A stretch of 64,000 nucleotides of DNA from Methanothermococcus thermolithotrophicus DSM 2095. GTDB taxonomy: Archaea > AGJL01 > Methanococci > Methanococcales > Methanococcaceae. Positions 35,795 through 44,151 of the stretch are shown here, in pieces; the first letter of the stretch is position 1; the number at the start of each line of letters is the position of its first letter. Below the pieces are notes generated by a model, which worked only from the letters and a program-made list of their open reading frames with translations, searched no databases and had not been told where the DNA came from. The DNA is taken from contig NZ_OX296583.1 in the NCBI RefSeq assembly GCF_946463545.1, positions 1,091,035-1,155,034 on the forward strand, given 5' to 3'. The position numbers and the translations under genes are program-made.

Positions 35795-37168
35795 TTAATT
35801 TTGGGAAGATGTTTTTCCAATAACTTTTCTTTCCATTTTAACTTTTTTCTTTTTTACATCTTCTTTAGGTCTTTCAGGTTTTGATTTTTTGTCTTTTTTC
35901 CCAGTTCCTTTAGGTCTTCCTTTTTCTTTAGGGGCCCTGTCTTTTTTACTGCCTTTTCTTTCTCTTTTACCTTTGTTCCCTTTTCCTTTTCCTTCTTTCC
36001 TTCTGCCACCTTCTGCTTTTTTAGGTTCTCTTTTACCAGCTTTCTTCTTCTTTGGTGGATTTGGATATTTTTCAGCTATTTCCTTGACTCTTTTATTTAA
36101 CTGTTCCATCAGATCTTCTGCAATGTAGTGTCCATAAACATCAGCTCTAACTGCAATTGAAAGTTTACATGCCAGAGCTCTTGCTATTTTACCATGCACC
36201 CACCATTTGGATGATTGAATCAAAGGATGTTGGTAAATTACACCATGTTTAGGTGGATTTGCATGTTCCCTTAAATGGGCAAATAATGCCTTTTCTGCCC
36301 CAATAACCTGTATTGTAGATGCAGGAAGTTTTGAAAGTCTGTCTATTCCGCCTGCTAAACTTATCAATCTTGCACCTAATGATGCCCCCCCAACAGCCGT
36401 TAAATTAGGGGCCACTTCTTCCATTGCAGACTCTAAGTATTTTTGAAGGTTTTCCCTATATTCATAAAGCCTTTTTACTTCTTCTGCAAGACTCTTTAAA
36501 ACTTGAAGATCCTCTTCAGATATCTCAGCGCCCATAGATTCTTTTGCAGCAAGTGCCAAAGTTCTTGCAAGATTTGATGGTAAGGTCTTTTTTAATCGTG
36601 TTCTGGTAAAATTGTCTCTGTAACTGAAGTCAGACACTAAATTGATATATATTTCGTGTTTTTTTACCAGCTTATCCATTTCAGGGAAGTATAATGAATA
36701 CCACTCCCTCAACCTCTCAGAAAATAGATTGAGCGTCTCATCTAAGTTATCCAAAGCATTAACTGTTTGAATTACAAGCTTATCCTTCTGTTCAGAGGAC
36801 TTTTTCATTAGGGATTTTGTAAGTCCCAGTGACCATGAATTCATTTTTTCAATAAATTCCTCATGACTGCTGAAAACTCCAAATTTTGCCCCTAATTCAT
36901 AAAGATTTTTTCTTATTAACCTTCCAGCAATATTGGGTTCGCTACTGGATAGTTCCACCGCCATTTCTTTATCTTCTACATTCCACTCTTTTTTGAGCTC
37001 TTCGACAATTTCAAAGTTTCCTTTTCTTAAATCACGCATTATTTCAGGGATTTCCCCTTCTTCGAATATTTTATAATATTTTAAATCCTCGATACTGTAG
37101 TCTCCGTTTTTCGGATCTTCAGATTCCAGAGCAAATGCCCCATACGGTGCAAAGGCTATAAATAACAT
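35795..37168 (-). CDS. nop5: Nop5/Nop56-Nop58 C/D box RNP scaffold with long lysine-rich tail
   Basis: Scaffold that bridges L7Ae-bound kink-turns and fibrillarin. The 457-aa protein has the N-terminal fibrillarin-binding domain, a coiled coil (about 130-260) and the Nop domain with NLTAVGGASLGARLISLAGG, LPASTIQVIGAEKALFAHL and PKHGVIYQHPLIQ. Residues 369-457 form an extension in which Lys, Arg, Gly, Glu and Pro dominate, similar in character to the KKE/D tails of eukaryotic Nop56/58 and absent or short in many archaea. GGTGAGACTCT precedes the ATG. Confidence 0.94.
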   Translation of the reverse strand: MLFIAFAPYGAFALESEDPKNGDYSIEDLKYYKIFEEGEIPEIMRDLRKGNFEIVEELKKEWNVEDKEMAVELSSSEPNIAGRLIRKNLYELGAKFGVFSSHEEFIEKMNSWSLGLTKSLMKKSSEQKDKLVIQTVNALDNLDETLNLFSERLREWYSLYFPEMDKLVKKHEIYINLVSDFSYRDNFTRTRLKKTLPSNLARTLALAAKESMGAEISEEDLQVLKSLAEEVKRLYEYRENLQKYLESAMEEVAPNLTAVGGASLGARLISLAGGIDRLSKLPASTIQVIGAEKALFAHLREHANPPKHGVIYQHPLIQSSKWWVHGKIARALACKLSIAVRADVYGHYIAEDLMEQLNKRVKEIAEKYPNPPKKKKAGKREPKKAEGGRRKEGKGKGNKGKRERKGSKKDRAPKEKGRPKGTGKKDKKSKPERPKEDVKKKKVKMERKVIGKTSSQN

Positions 37169-37420
37169 AGAGTCTCACCTAAAAATTTATAAAACTATAA
37201 TATTGTACGTATGTAGTTGTTTTTATGATAAACCTTAATGACTAAATCTAACTAAAATCTATTTAATCATTTAGATAGATACTACTAATTACAGATATAT
37301 AATCCATCTCCTATAAATCAATACAACAATATAATATATTTTTAATAATATTTTTCAATGAATTTATTATCAATAAATTCAATTACAAATTACCATATCT
37401 GTATTTTGTACTAAAACATA

Positions 37421-37470
37421 TTAAGTGTTATTTAGTGTTATTAGTGTTATGCGGGATATAAAATATATAA
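37421..37470 (+). promoter_or_regulatory. Three tandem TTAGTGTTA boxes and TATA box upstream of spcS
   Basis: TTAAGTGTTA, TTTAGTGTTA and TTAGTGTTA follow one another at about 10-bp spacing (37421-37449), immediately before GATATAAAATATATAA (37455-37470), a strong TATA candidate about 100 bases upstream of spcS. One-turn spacing suggests a protein that contacts one DNA face. The rest of the 400-bp nop5-spcS gap shows nothing but AT-rich sequence. Confidence 0.4.
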
Positions 37471-37570
37471 TTGTTTAATTCGTTTCATTTATTGATAGGT
37501 AATATATCCATTAATCAATAACGTTATGTACTTTATCGTCTCAAAAACTATAAAATTAAAATGTGATATT

Positions 37571-38881
37571 ATGTTTAACTTAAATTTTCAGGGATTAATT
37601 CCAACTAATATGGAAAAAAGGGGAGAATTGGTTTTAAAGGATAATCTAAAAGAAATAGAAGAGATATTCAACCAAAGAAAGGTGCCTAAAAAGGGTATGG
37701 ATGAAGAAAAAATAAGGTTATTTTTAAAAATACTATCAATGATGGATACCAATAAGGATCCAAAATCAGTAAGGATCGGGGAAAGGGAAGCTAGGATAGT
37801 TTCAAAAATCCAAGAGGAATTGGTTTCTGGTTTTTCTCATGGGGTTGGAAGGAGTGGAAGTTTAATTGATCCACAACCAAAGGCTCCTGGAGCAAGTATA
37901 ATGTACTCACTTACAAATAAAATTCTAAAAAGTTTTTTAAAAAATTTCGGGTTAAATGTTGATACAATAGCAACACCTGTAGCTACTGGAATGTCGTTAT
38001 CCCTTTGTTTAAGTGCAGCTAGAAAAAAATATGGTTCTAATGTTGTTATATATCCATATGCGGCCCATAAAAGCCCTATAAAATCCACATCGTATATTGG
38101 ACTTAGAATGAGATTGGTGGAAACCCAACTATATGGAGATAGGGTAAAAGTAGATGTTGGAGATATTGAAGATGCAGTAAAAAAAGAAATAAGTGAGAAC
38201 AATAGGCCCTGTGTATTTAGTACGCTAACTTTCTTTCCACCAAGAGATAGCGACAATATTGAAGAAATAGGTAAAATATGTGAAGAATACGACGTCCCCC
38301 ACATTGTAAATGGGGCCTATGCTATTCAAAATAGTTTTTACATGGAAAAATTGAAAAAAGGTTTAAAGCATAGAATCGATGCAGTAGTGAGCTCTTCGGA
38401 TAAGAATCTTTTTACACCAATAGGTGGAGGAATTGTTTATTCAAAAGACAAAGAGTTTTTAAAAGAAATCTCACTTTCTTATCCTGGCAGGGCTTGTGCA
38501 ACACCTATTGTAAACACATTGGTATCTATGCTGTCATTGGGTATTGATAAATACAAAGAGCTCATGAAAAAACAGAAGGAAAGTAAGAAACTATTGGATG
38601 ACTTACTAGCTGAACTGGCAGAAAAAACCAATAATAAAGTTTTAGATGTGGAAAGTCCGATATCATCATGCATAACTGTAAAAAGCGATCCGATAGATAT
38701 TGCGGCTAAACTATATAATCTAAGGGTTACAGGCCCTAGGGGCGTAAGAAAGACCGATAGATTTGGAAATTGTTATCTAGGTGAGTACCCATACAACTAT
38801 ATTGTCATTAATGCAGCCATAGGGGTTGGGGATAATGACATTATAGGTGCCGTAGAAAAACTTGAAAAGGTTTTGAGGTAA
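37571..38881 (+). CDS. spcS: O-phosphoseryl-tRNA(Sec) selenium transferase (SepSecS)
   Basis: PLP enzyme converting phosphoseryl-tRNA(Sec) to selenocysteinyl-tRNA(Sec). With the start at 37571 the protein is 436 aa, the same length I recall for the M. maripaludis enzyme, and the PLP lysine falls at residue 278 in SSSDKNLFTPIGG. GFSHGVGRSGSL and ATPVATGMSL are also typical. The frame opens 45 bases upstream, but GTGATATT before this ATG decides the start. Its presence implies that the organism makes selenoproteins, though none was recognised in the window. Confidence 0.95.
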   Translation: MFNLNFQGLIPTNMEKRGELVLKDNLKEIEEIFNQRKVPKKGMDEEKIRLFLKILSMMDTNKDPKSVRIGEREARIVSKIQEELVSGFSHGVGRSGSLIDPQPKAPGASIMYSLTNKILKSFLKNFGLNVDTIATPVATGMSLSLCLSAARKKYGSNVVIYPYAAHKSPIKSTSYIGLRMRLVETQLYGDRVKVDVGDIEDAVKKEISENNRPCVFSTLTFFPPRDSDNIEEIGKICEEYDVPHIVNGAYAIQNSFYMEKLKKGLKHRIDAVVSSSDKNLFTPIGGGIVYSKDKEFLKEISLSYPGRACATPIVNTLVSMLSLGIDKYKELMKKQKESKKLLDDLLAELAEKTNNKVLDVESPISSCITVKSDPIDIAAKLYNLRVTGPRGVRKTDRFGNCYLGEYPYNYIVINAAIGVGDNDIIGAVEKLEKVLR

Positions 38882-38885
38882 CTTT

Positions 38886-39539
38886 ATGATCGGGATAACA
38901 AAAATGTACTATGAAATAGCTGATTTGGCGGGAATAGATTCTTATAAGATAGTAAATCCATATAATGAATCCTGTAACTGTGATATATTGATCATATCTA
39001 AAGGATACGCCCAAAAAGTTAAAAAATTAAATCCAAATTCGAAAATAATAGAAATAAAATCTGCAACATTTTTAGATTTGATTGAAAGTTTAGAAAACCT
39101 TAAAGAATTAAAGGTCGGAAATCCTGAAAAGATAGACAAAAGCATATCTTATCTAAAAGAAAAAGATTTAGAAATAAAACTTAAATCTCAAAATCTAAAG
39201 AAAAAGATCAGCAATATTAATATTAAAGTAAGAACAAGTTCTGAATTCATAAAAAAGATAGTTGAAGATTTGGGATTTCCTATTTCTAACGATGTTTCAT
39301 ATGTATCCAGCAAAGTTGGACAGGATTTTATGGTAGTAGAGGTAATACCAGACTATATGGTGGATATGGTGGAGGATAAATTAAATGAAATCGAGAGCTC
39401 TACAACCATTATTCAAAAGAAACATGATATAAACAATACAATAGTAGTATTAAAAACCCATAACTATCAACTAAAACTTGTAGATAGAATAGAAGACCGA
39501 TATTTATCAATACTGCACAGTATGTCTGAATTAGTTTAG
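38886..39539 (+). CDS. Conserved-looking protein of unknown function downstream of spcS
   Basis: A 217-aa protein that I do not recognise. It is soluble-looking, with an N-terminal alpha/beta half containing NESCNCD and a Lys-rich helical link (about residues 85-115). Its C-terminal half has alternating strands and helices. The start lies four bases after the spcS stop with GAGGTAACTTT as binding site, so it is translationally linked to spcS. A role connected with selenium metabolism is possible from position only. Confidence 0.55.
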   Translation: MIGITKMYYEIADLAGIDSYKIVNPYNESCNCDILIISKGYAQKVKKLNPNSKIIEIKSATFLDLIESLENLKELKVGNPEKIDKSISYLKEKDLEIKLKSQNLKKKISNINIKVRTSSEFIKKIVEDLGFPISNDVSYVSSKVGQDFMVVEVIPDYMVDMVEDKLNEIESSTTIIQKKHDINNTIVVLKTHNYQLKLVDRIEDRYLSILHSMSELV

Positions 39540-39633
39540 ATATTTTCATAAAAGGTAATATATACCATAAAAATTATACGTTGTTGAATACATTATATTT
39601 ATCACAATTGTGTTATGAGGGTAAGGTGAAATC

Positions 39634-40419
39634 ATGGCGATTACCATTGCAATTGCCTCAGGAAAGGGGGGCACTGGTAAAACAACTATTTCTGCTAACT
39701 TAGCTGTGGCACTTTCCATTTTTGGTAAGGAAGTGATAGTAATTGACGCCGATATCGCCATGGCCAATTTGGAGTTAATAATGGGCATAGAAGGAATGCC
39801 TGTAACATTAAATGACGTTCTTTCCGGTAGTGCGGATATTAACGATGCGATATATAACGGCCCAGGTGGCGTGAAAGTAGTTCCTGCAGGAGTGTCATTA
39901 GACGGGTTTAAAAAGGCAAAACCTGAAAAATTAATGGAAGTTTTAGCAGAATTGGATCAAAAAGGGGACATTTTACTTATTGACTGTCCGGCAGGTATTG
40001 GAAAGGAGGGATTAACTGCAATTTCTGCCGCTGAACATCTAATAGTTGTAGTGAACCCAGAAATTTCATCTATTTCCGACGCTTTAAAGGTTGTAGCTAT
40101 TGCAAATAGAATGGAAACAAGTGTTTTAGGGGCAATAATAAACAGAGTTACTGAAGATAGCTCAGAAATCAGTGCAAAAGCAATTGAAACCATTTTAGAG
40201 ATCCCAATAATTGGCATAATACCCGAAGATCCAAACGTTAGAAGGAGTGCTGCTTTTGGAGAACCTATTGTTTTGAGATATAAAGATTCTCCCGCTTCAA
40301 TTGCGATTATGGAAATAGCAGCTAAACTAACTGGTAAAGAGTATATCCCTGAGAAAAAGGAACAAGAATCATTTATTAAAAAATTCATTAAGGGTTTATT
40401 CGGGGGGAGGAAAAGATGA
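39634..40419 (+). CDS. minD: MinD-like ParA-family ATPase
   Basis: A 261-aa membrane-associating ATPase. The deviant Walker A SGKGGTGKTT (residues about 9-18), VIDADIAMANLELIMG and LLIDCPAGIG are MinD signatures; the C-terminus FIKKFIKGLFGGRKR is an amphipathic, basic helix of the membrane-targeting type. Archaeal MinD homologues position surface structures and other polar assemblies in some species. It starts an operon: the next gene overlaps it by four bases. Confidence 0.88.
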   Translation: MAITIAIASGKGGTGKTTISANLAVALSIFGKEVIVIDADIAMANLELIMGIEGMPVTLNDVLSGSADINDAIYNGPGGVKVVPAGVSLDGFKKAKPEKLMEVLAELDQKGDILLIDCPAGIGKEGLTAISAAEHLIVVVNPEISSISDALKVVAIANRMETSVLGAIINRVTEDSSEISAKAIETILEIPIIGIIPEDPNVRRSAAFGEPIVLRYKDSPASIAIMEIAAKLTGKEYIPEKKEQESFIKKFIKGLFGGRKR

Positions 40420-40604
40420 TAGATTATAATGTAATACTTGTTATAGTCCTTATAAGTCTTTTGCTGAATGTAATACTTTTCTTTAAGGTAGTTCAATTAA
40501 AGAAGGAAATGGATGGAATTAAGGATTCTACAAGACTTACCAAAGAGGAGGTCAGTAAGTTAAATGAAAGACTTAAACGATTGAAAATGAACGGGGGATT
40601 TTGA
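40416..40604 (+). CDS. 62-aa membrane protein with coiled coil, in minD operon
   Basis: One N-terminal membrane helix (VILVIVLISLLLNVILFF) is followed by a charged helix with heptad character (KKEMDGIKDSTRLTKEEVSKLNERL). The ATG overlaps the minD stop codon (ATGA), and the secreted-protein gene starts right after its stop, so the three are cotranscribed. It could serve as a membrane partner for the MinD ATPase; that is inference. I know no named family. Confidence 0.65.
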   Translation: MIDYNVILVIVLISLLLNVILFFKVVQLKKEMDGIKDSTRLTKEEVSKLNERLKRLKMNGGF

Positions 40605-41297
40605 ATGAGAGGATTATCTATTTTATTACTCCTGTTTTTTTTAGTGACTACTGTTCATGGATCCACATATGTAGTTCCAGAAGAGGTTCCTGTAAATGGT
40701 AGTGTTTATGTGATATACCAATGGGAATCACCAGTTAACATTCATAATTTTAGCTTAAATATATATTCAAATGGCGTCCAATTTGGGAATAATTCCGTAA
40801 ATGTGAGCCATATCGATGAGGGTCAAAAAATACTTTGGGTATTTGAAGGTAAAGTTACCGAGTTAGGCAATCAATCTATTATGGTATCTACCTCCTATAC
40901 TATAATTAACTCTTCAATAAATTCCGTGGAGCTCTTTCAAATAGAAGCAATATCCAAAAGAGCCGAAACAACCGAAAATGTTGTTAAGAATAATACCATA
41001 ATATTAAACAATTCAGAGATCCAAAATACTTATGAAGAGATCAATGAAACTAATGCCACAATGTCTTACGGAAAGTCTGAAAGCTTTTCGCGCAACTATT
41101 CGAAAACTAAAAATGAAACTAAACCATTCAACACCTGCGGATCCGGTGGTAATTCTACAGACGTTGTTTTATCAAAAACTAATGTAAAAGAAGATAAAGG
41201 AGAAATAATAACCTTAAATGATATATACTATATAATCAGTGGACTAATTGCGGGGATCCTACTGGGTCTAATTATTATGTATGTCTATGAATCCTAA
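40605..41297 (+). CDS. Secreted, membrane-anchored Asn/Ser-rich protein
   Basis: A 230-aa protein with signal peptide (GLSILLLLFFLVTTVHG), a beta-rich domain (about 20-115), a Ser/Asn/Thr-rich stalk with many N-x-S/T glycosylation sequons (NSS, NNT, NNS, NET, NAT, NYS, NST) and a C-terminal membrane helix (ISGLIAGILLGLIIMYVY). So most of it should be outside the cell. It is in the minD operon, just upstream of a family 2 glycosyltransferase. Function is unknown. Confidence 0.65.
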   Translation: MRGLSILLLLFFLVTTVHGSTYVVPEEVPVNGSVYVIYQWESPVNIHNFSLNIYSNGVQFGNNSVNVSHIDEGQKILWVFEGKVTELGNQSIMVSTSYTIINSSINSVELFQIEAISKRAETTENVVKNNTIILNNSEIQNTYEEINETNATMSYGKSESFSRNYSKTKNETKPFNTCGSGGNSTDVVLSKTNVKEDKGEIITLNDIYYIISGLIAGILLGLIIMYVYES

Positions 41298-41357
41298 TTA
41301 GTAATTTTTGATCCTATCTTTTTCTATTTTATTTGGTTAAATGATTACTGTGATAAC

Positions 41358-42056
41358 ATGATCGTAGTTATTCCGGCATACAATGAAGAAAAGAATATAA
41401 TAAGAGTTCTAAAAGAGTTAAGTGATTTAAACATAGATTCAATAGTGGTAGACGACGGCAGTGTAGATAAGACAAGGAAATTAGTTGAGGAGTTCATAAA
41501 AAACAACGAAAATAACAATAAAATATATACCATATTCAAGGATAAAAATCAAGGTAAGTCAAGTGCACTAAAAGACGGTACAAAACTTGCTCTGGATTTA
41601 AACTACGAATATATAGTTTATATGGATGGAGACCATCAACACAAGCCAGAAGATATACCAAAGATGTTTAAAAAACTAAAAGAAAAAAATGCAGATGCTG
41701 TTTTTGGAATTAGGAAATATAACCATATACCGTTTCATAGGCAGATATCCAATTTTGTAGCAAGTATTATTATGTCATTAACTGTTTCTTTTTACTCTAG
41801 AAGGCCTTACATATTTAGGGACATACAATGTGGGTTTAGGATAATCAAAAGCAGTTTTCTAAAAGACGCTTATTTTGGAGATGGATATAGTGTAGAACAT
41901 CTTATAGCACTACAGCTTGCAAAAAAAGGTGCTAAGATAGTTGAAGAATACGTGACTATTGAATACCATCCTGATGCAACTTCATATATTACAACAAAAA
42001 AGATAGTCGATGTTGTAAAGGAGGTTGCGAAATTTGTTTTATTTAGGAATCGTTAA
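41358..42056 (+). CDS. Family 2 glycosyltransferase (dolichyl-phosphate sugar synthase type)
   Basis: A 232-aa GT-A fold enzyme with VVIPAYNEEKNIIRVL, the nucleotide-sugar VDDGSVDKT motif, KDKNQGKSSALKDG and the metal-binding MDGDHQHKPED, and QCGFRIIK. This is typical of DPM1-like synthases that charge dolichyl phosphate for protein glycosylation. No long C-terminal membrane region is present. It is downstream of a heavily glycosylatable secreted protein, which fits a role at the cell surface. Confidence 0.85.
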   Translation: MIVVIPAYNEEKNIIRVLKELSDLNIDSIVVDDGSVDKTRKLVEEFIKNNENNNKIYTIFKDKNQGKSSALKDGTKLALDLNYEYIVYMDGDHQHKPEDIPKMFKKLKEKNADAVFGIRKYNHIPFHRQISNFVASIIMSLTVSFYSRRPYIFRDIQCGFRIIKSSFLKDAYFGDGYSVEHLIALQLAKKGAKIVEEYVTIEYHPDATSYITTKKIVDVVKEVAKFVLFRNR

Positions 42057-42063
42057 TCAATTA

Positions 42064-42213
42064 TATAGTAGTATGCAATTTTAAATAAGCCAATAATACA
42101 TTAAAATAAATAGCCATAATAAATAAACTCATATTTCAATTTAACAGTATATTTTATGTTTAAATAAAATTTAACCGTATTTATTAGTTAAGTAAGTAAT
42201 GCACACCACTATA
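42064..42213. mobile_element. Inverted-repeat element (family A, copy 2)
   Basis: A 150-bp element from TATAGTAGTATGCA to TGCACACCACTATA. Read from its right end it starts TATAGTGGTGTGCATTACTT and continues almost exactly like copies 1 and 3 for about 50 bp. The right end overlaps the stop codon of the radical SAM gene (TAG at 42211-42209 on the minus strand lies inside TATAG). Confidence 0.75.
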
Positions 42214-43741
42214 CTTCGCCTGTTATGGATCTCCTACCGTAACCTGTAATTTTTACATCTCTAAATTCTCCAACCTTTATAGATGAATCATCTTTTTTAG
42301 GTATGCCTATAAGAATTGGATAGGTCCCAAACTGTCTTCCAAAATATAAATTCTCTTTTTCGACTTCAATAAATACATCTTTTAAAATCGTTCCCTTTGG
42401 TACCATCCTTTTTAACATTGGATTGTCAATTTCATTTCTTATTTTTTCCTTAAAGCTTAAAAATAAGTTTTTCCTTTTTTTCGCTTTTTTAACATCTTTT
42501 ATGGTCAATTCAGTTCCAAAAAACGGAACTACTTGCCTAATGTTTATCCTCCTTATCATAAAGCCAGAATCATATATCTCTTTTAAATAGTTGTAGTTTA
42601 TTTCAAAGGTCTCCTTGGTTTCGCCTTTGAGTCCGAACAATAGATTTATCCCGGGTAAGAGATAAGGTAAACCTGTAGGACTTCTGTTTCCTCCAATTTC
42701 ATTGAGTATTTTAACGGCCTTTAAAACGTCCTCAGGGGTTGTAAGTAAATTATTCTTTTTAATAACTTTTTCATCAAAGCTTTCTACACCAAAAGCAGCT
42801 ATATTTCCTCCAGTACAGTATCTTACCAGTATTTTAGCCACTTCCCTACTTTCTTCTTCATGCCTTGCAATAACTGCAGGGTTGGCATTGTCTATGTGTA
42901 GAACTTTAGGGTTTGAAACGTTTTGAATACCTTTAAACAGCCTTTCAATTTCAACAACATTTGGCTTTGGTACTTCTTCATCAGCTCCTTCCAGAGATTT
43001 GTAAGAAAACATGCAAGGCTGTCTTCCGATTCTAAAGTACTCTATGCCTAAATTGTAAAGATTCTTAACCTCCTCCACAATATCCTCGGGTTCCCTATAC
43101 TTTGGAGCTCCGAACCTTCGGGGCTCTGTACAAAAACTGCATCCGTTACCTAGAGCTCTTGAACATCCCCTATAGGTTTCTATCTCTGCTATAATATATG
43201 GATAGTTTGGATGCTGTTTTACAATTCTTGCACCAATGTTTGCAAACTCCCTCAATTCGTCATAATTTCTTTTTCTCTGTGGATCTACGTTTTCTAAGTT
43301 AAATCCATTACCCAATAAATCGTATAAAACAGCTTCAATATCCCCTTCAGCTATGACATCAAAGAAGTACTTCAACCTATCTTCGTCCTCTATTTTCCCT
43401 CCTTCTGCTGAAGAACCGAATTTAGTTGCCACAGGTCCTCCAAGTATTTTAATACCTTTAAAATTGTATAAAATCGATACAATTTCCCTAAGAGTGGCAG
43501 GATTGGCATTTAAATATTTTCCAGGGGTATGGAACCCGCAAATTGCGATTACTGCATCAAATCTATTAAAATCATAACCTTTCTTAATTTCTTCTCTAAG
43601 TTTATCGATAGTTATATAATGAACATCGTGTTTAAATTTATAGAGAGCTCCTGCTACATATCTTGGATATGTTCCTATGTAAGGGGGAACTCCTAAACCA
43701 GCAGGTTCGTCCGTATATCCATCCAATATTAAGAATTTCAT
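42209..43741 (-). CDS. Radical SAM protein with unusual Cx7Cx2C motif
   Basis: A 510-aa protein with an N-terminal cobalamin-binding-like Rossmann region (LDGYTDEPAGLGVPPYIGTYPRY), then a radical SAM core. The cluster cysteines read CSRALGNGCSFC, that is C-x7-C-x2-C rather than the standard C-x3-C-x2-C. FRIGRQPCMFSY and GLPYLLPGINLLFGLKGETKETF follow, with a TRAM-like C-terminal domain (LYFGRQFGTYPILIGIPKKD) suggesting RNA binding. The reaction is unknown; a tRNA-modifying role is plausible. ATG 43741 after GGTGATACA is preferred over the longer frame start at 43768. Confidence 0.72.
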   Translation of the reverse strand: MKFLILDGYTDEPAGLGVPPYIGTYPRYVAGALYKFKHDVHYITIDKLREEIKKGYDFNRFDAVIAICGFHTPGKYLNANPATLREIVSILYNFKGIKILGGPVATKFGSSAEGGKIEDEDRLKYFFDVIAEGDIEAVLYDLLGNGFNLENVDPQRKRNYDELREFANIGARIVKQHPNYPYIIAEIETYRGCSRALGNGCSFCTEPRRFGAPKYREPEDIVEEVKNLYNLGIEYFRIGRQPCMFSYKSLEGADEEVPKPNVVEIERLFKGIQNVSNPKVLHIDNANPAVIARHEEESREVAKILVRYCTGGNIAAFGVESFDEKVIKKNNLLTTPEDVLKAVKILNEIGGNRSPTGLPYLLPGINLLFGLKGETKETFEINYNYLKEIYDSGFMIRRINIRQVVPFFGTELTIKDVKKAKKRKNLFLSFKEKIRNEIDNPMLKRMVPKGTILKDVFIEVEKENLYFGRQFGTYPILIGIPKKDDSSIKVGEFRDVKITGYGRRSITGEV

Positions 43742-43859
43742 TGTATCACCGGGGGCCATATGTTCCACATCTTGCCTGTAGATGTGATTTACTATCTATT
43801 AATTATAGTCAGGTGCATAACAAATTTAACACCATCTGACATAAAACTTGACTAAAATA

Positions 43860-44095
43860 TACTTCTCGACAAAAACCAAAGGTTTTTGTGAGTCTCGACA
43901 AAAATTCTTCGAATTTTTGTGAGTCAGCGAATTTCTTTGAAATTTGCTTCGACAGCGAATCTTCGATTCGCTTCGACTTAACTTCGTTAAGAAGTATCCG
44001 GTTTTGGAATCACCAACGAAGTTGGTGAGCTACAAAATCCCTTAGGATTTTGTTCAATCAAAACCTTTTTCTAAAAGGTTTTGCTCTATACTATA
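43860..44095. repeat. Cluster of family C hairpin units
   Basis: At least eight palindromes in a row, including CAAAAACCAAAGGTTTTTG, CAAAAATTCTTCGAATTTTTG, AGCGAATCTTCGATTCGCT, CTTAACTTCGTTAAG, CACCAACGAAGTTGGTG, CAAAATCCCTTAGGATTTTG and AAAACCTTTTTCTAAAAGGTTTT. Linkers GTGAGTC, TTCGAC, GAGCTA and TTCAATC recur as at 13, 17.8 and 61.4 kb. It lies directly upstream of a C/D sRNA. Confidence 0.85.
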
Positions 44096-44151
44096 ATATT
44101 AAGAACCATAATATTCCCACCCTTAAAGTTATTTACTTATTTTCTAAAATC

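Noticed and set aside
37571-38881. Search for a selenoprotein with in-frame TGA
   Set aside because: Although spcS is present, no gene in the window shows a family break at a TGA codon, and no SECIS-like element was noticed.
12895-44095. Hairpin clusters as a CRISPR array
   Set aside because: Repeats are palindromes of differing sequence with short shared linkers; there are no identical repeats with unique spacers, and no cas genes.
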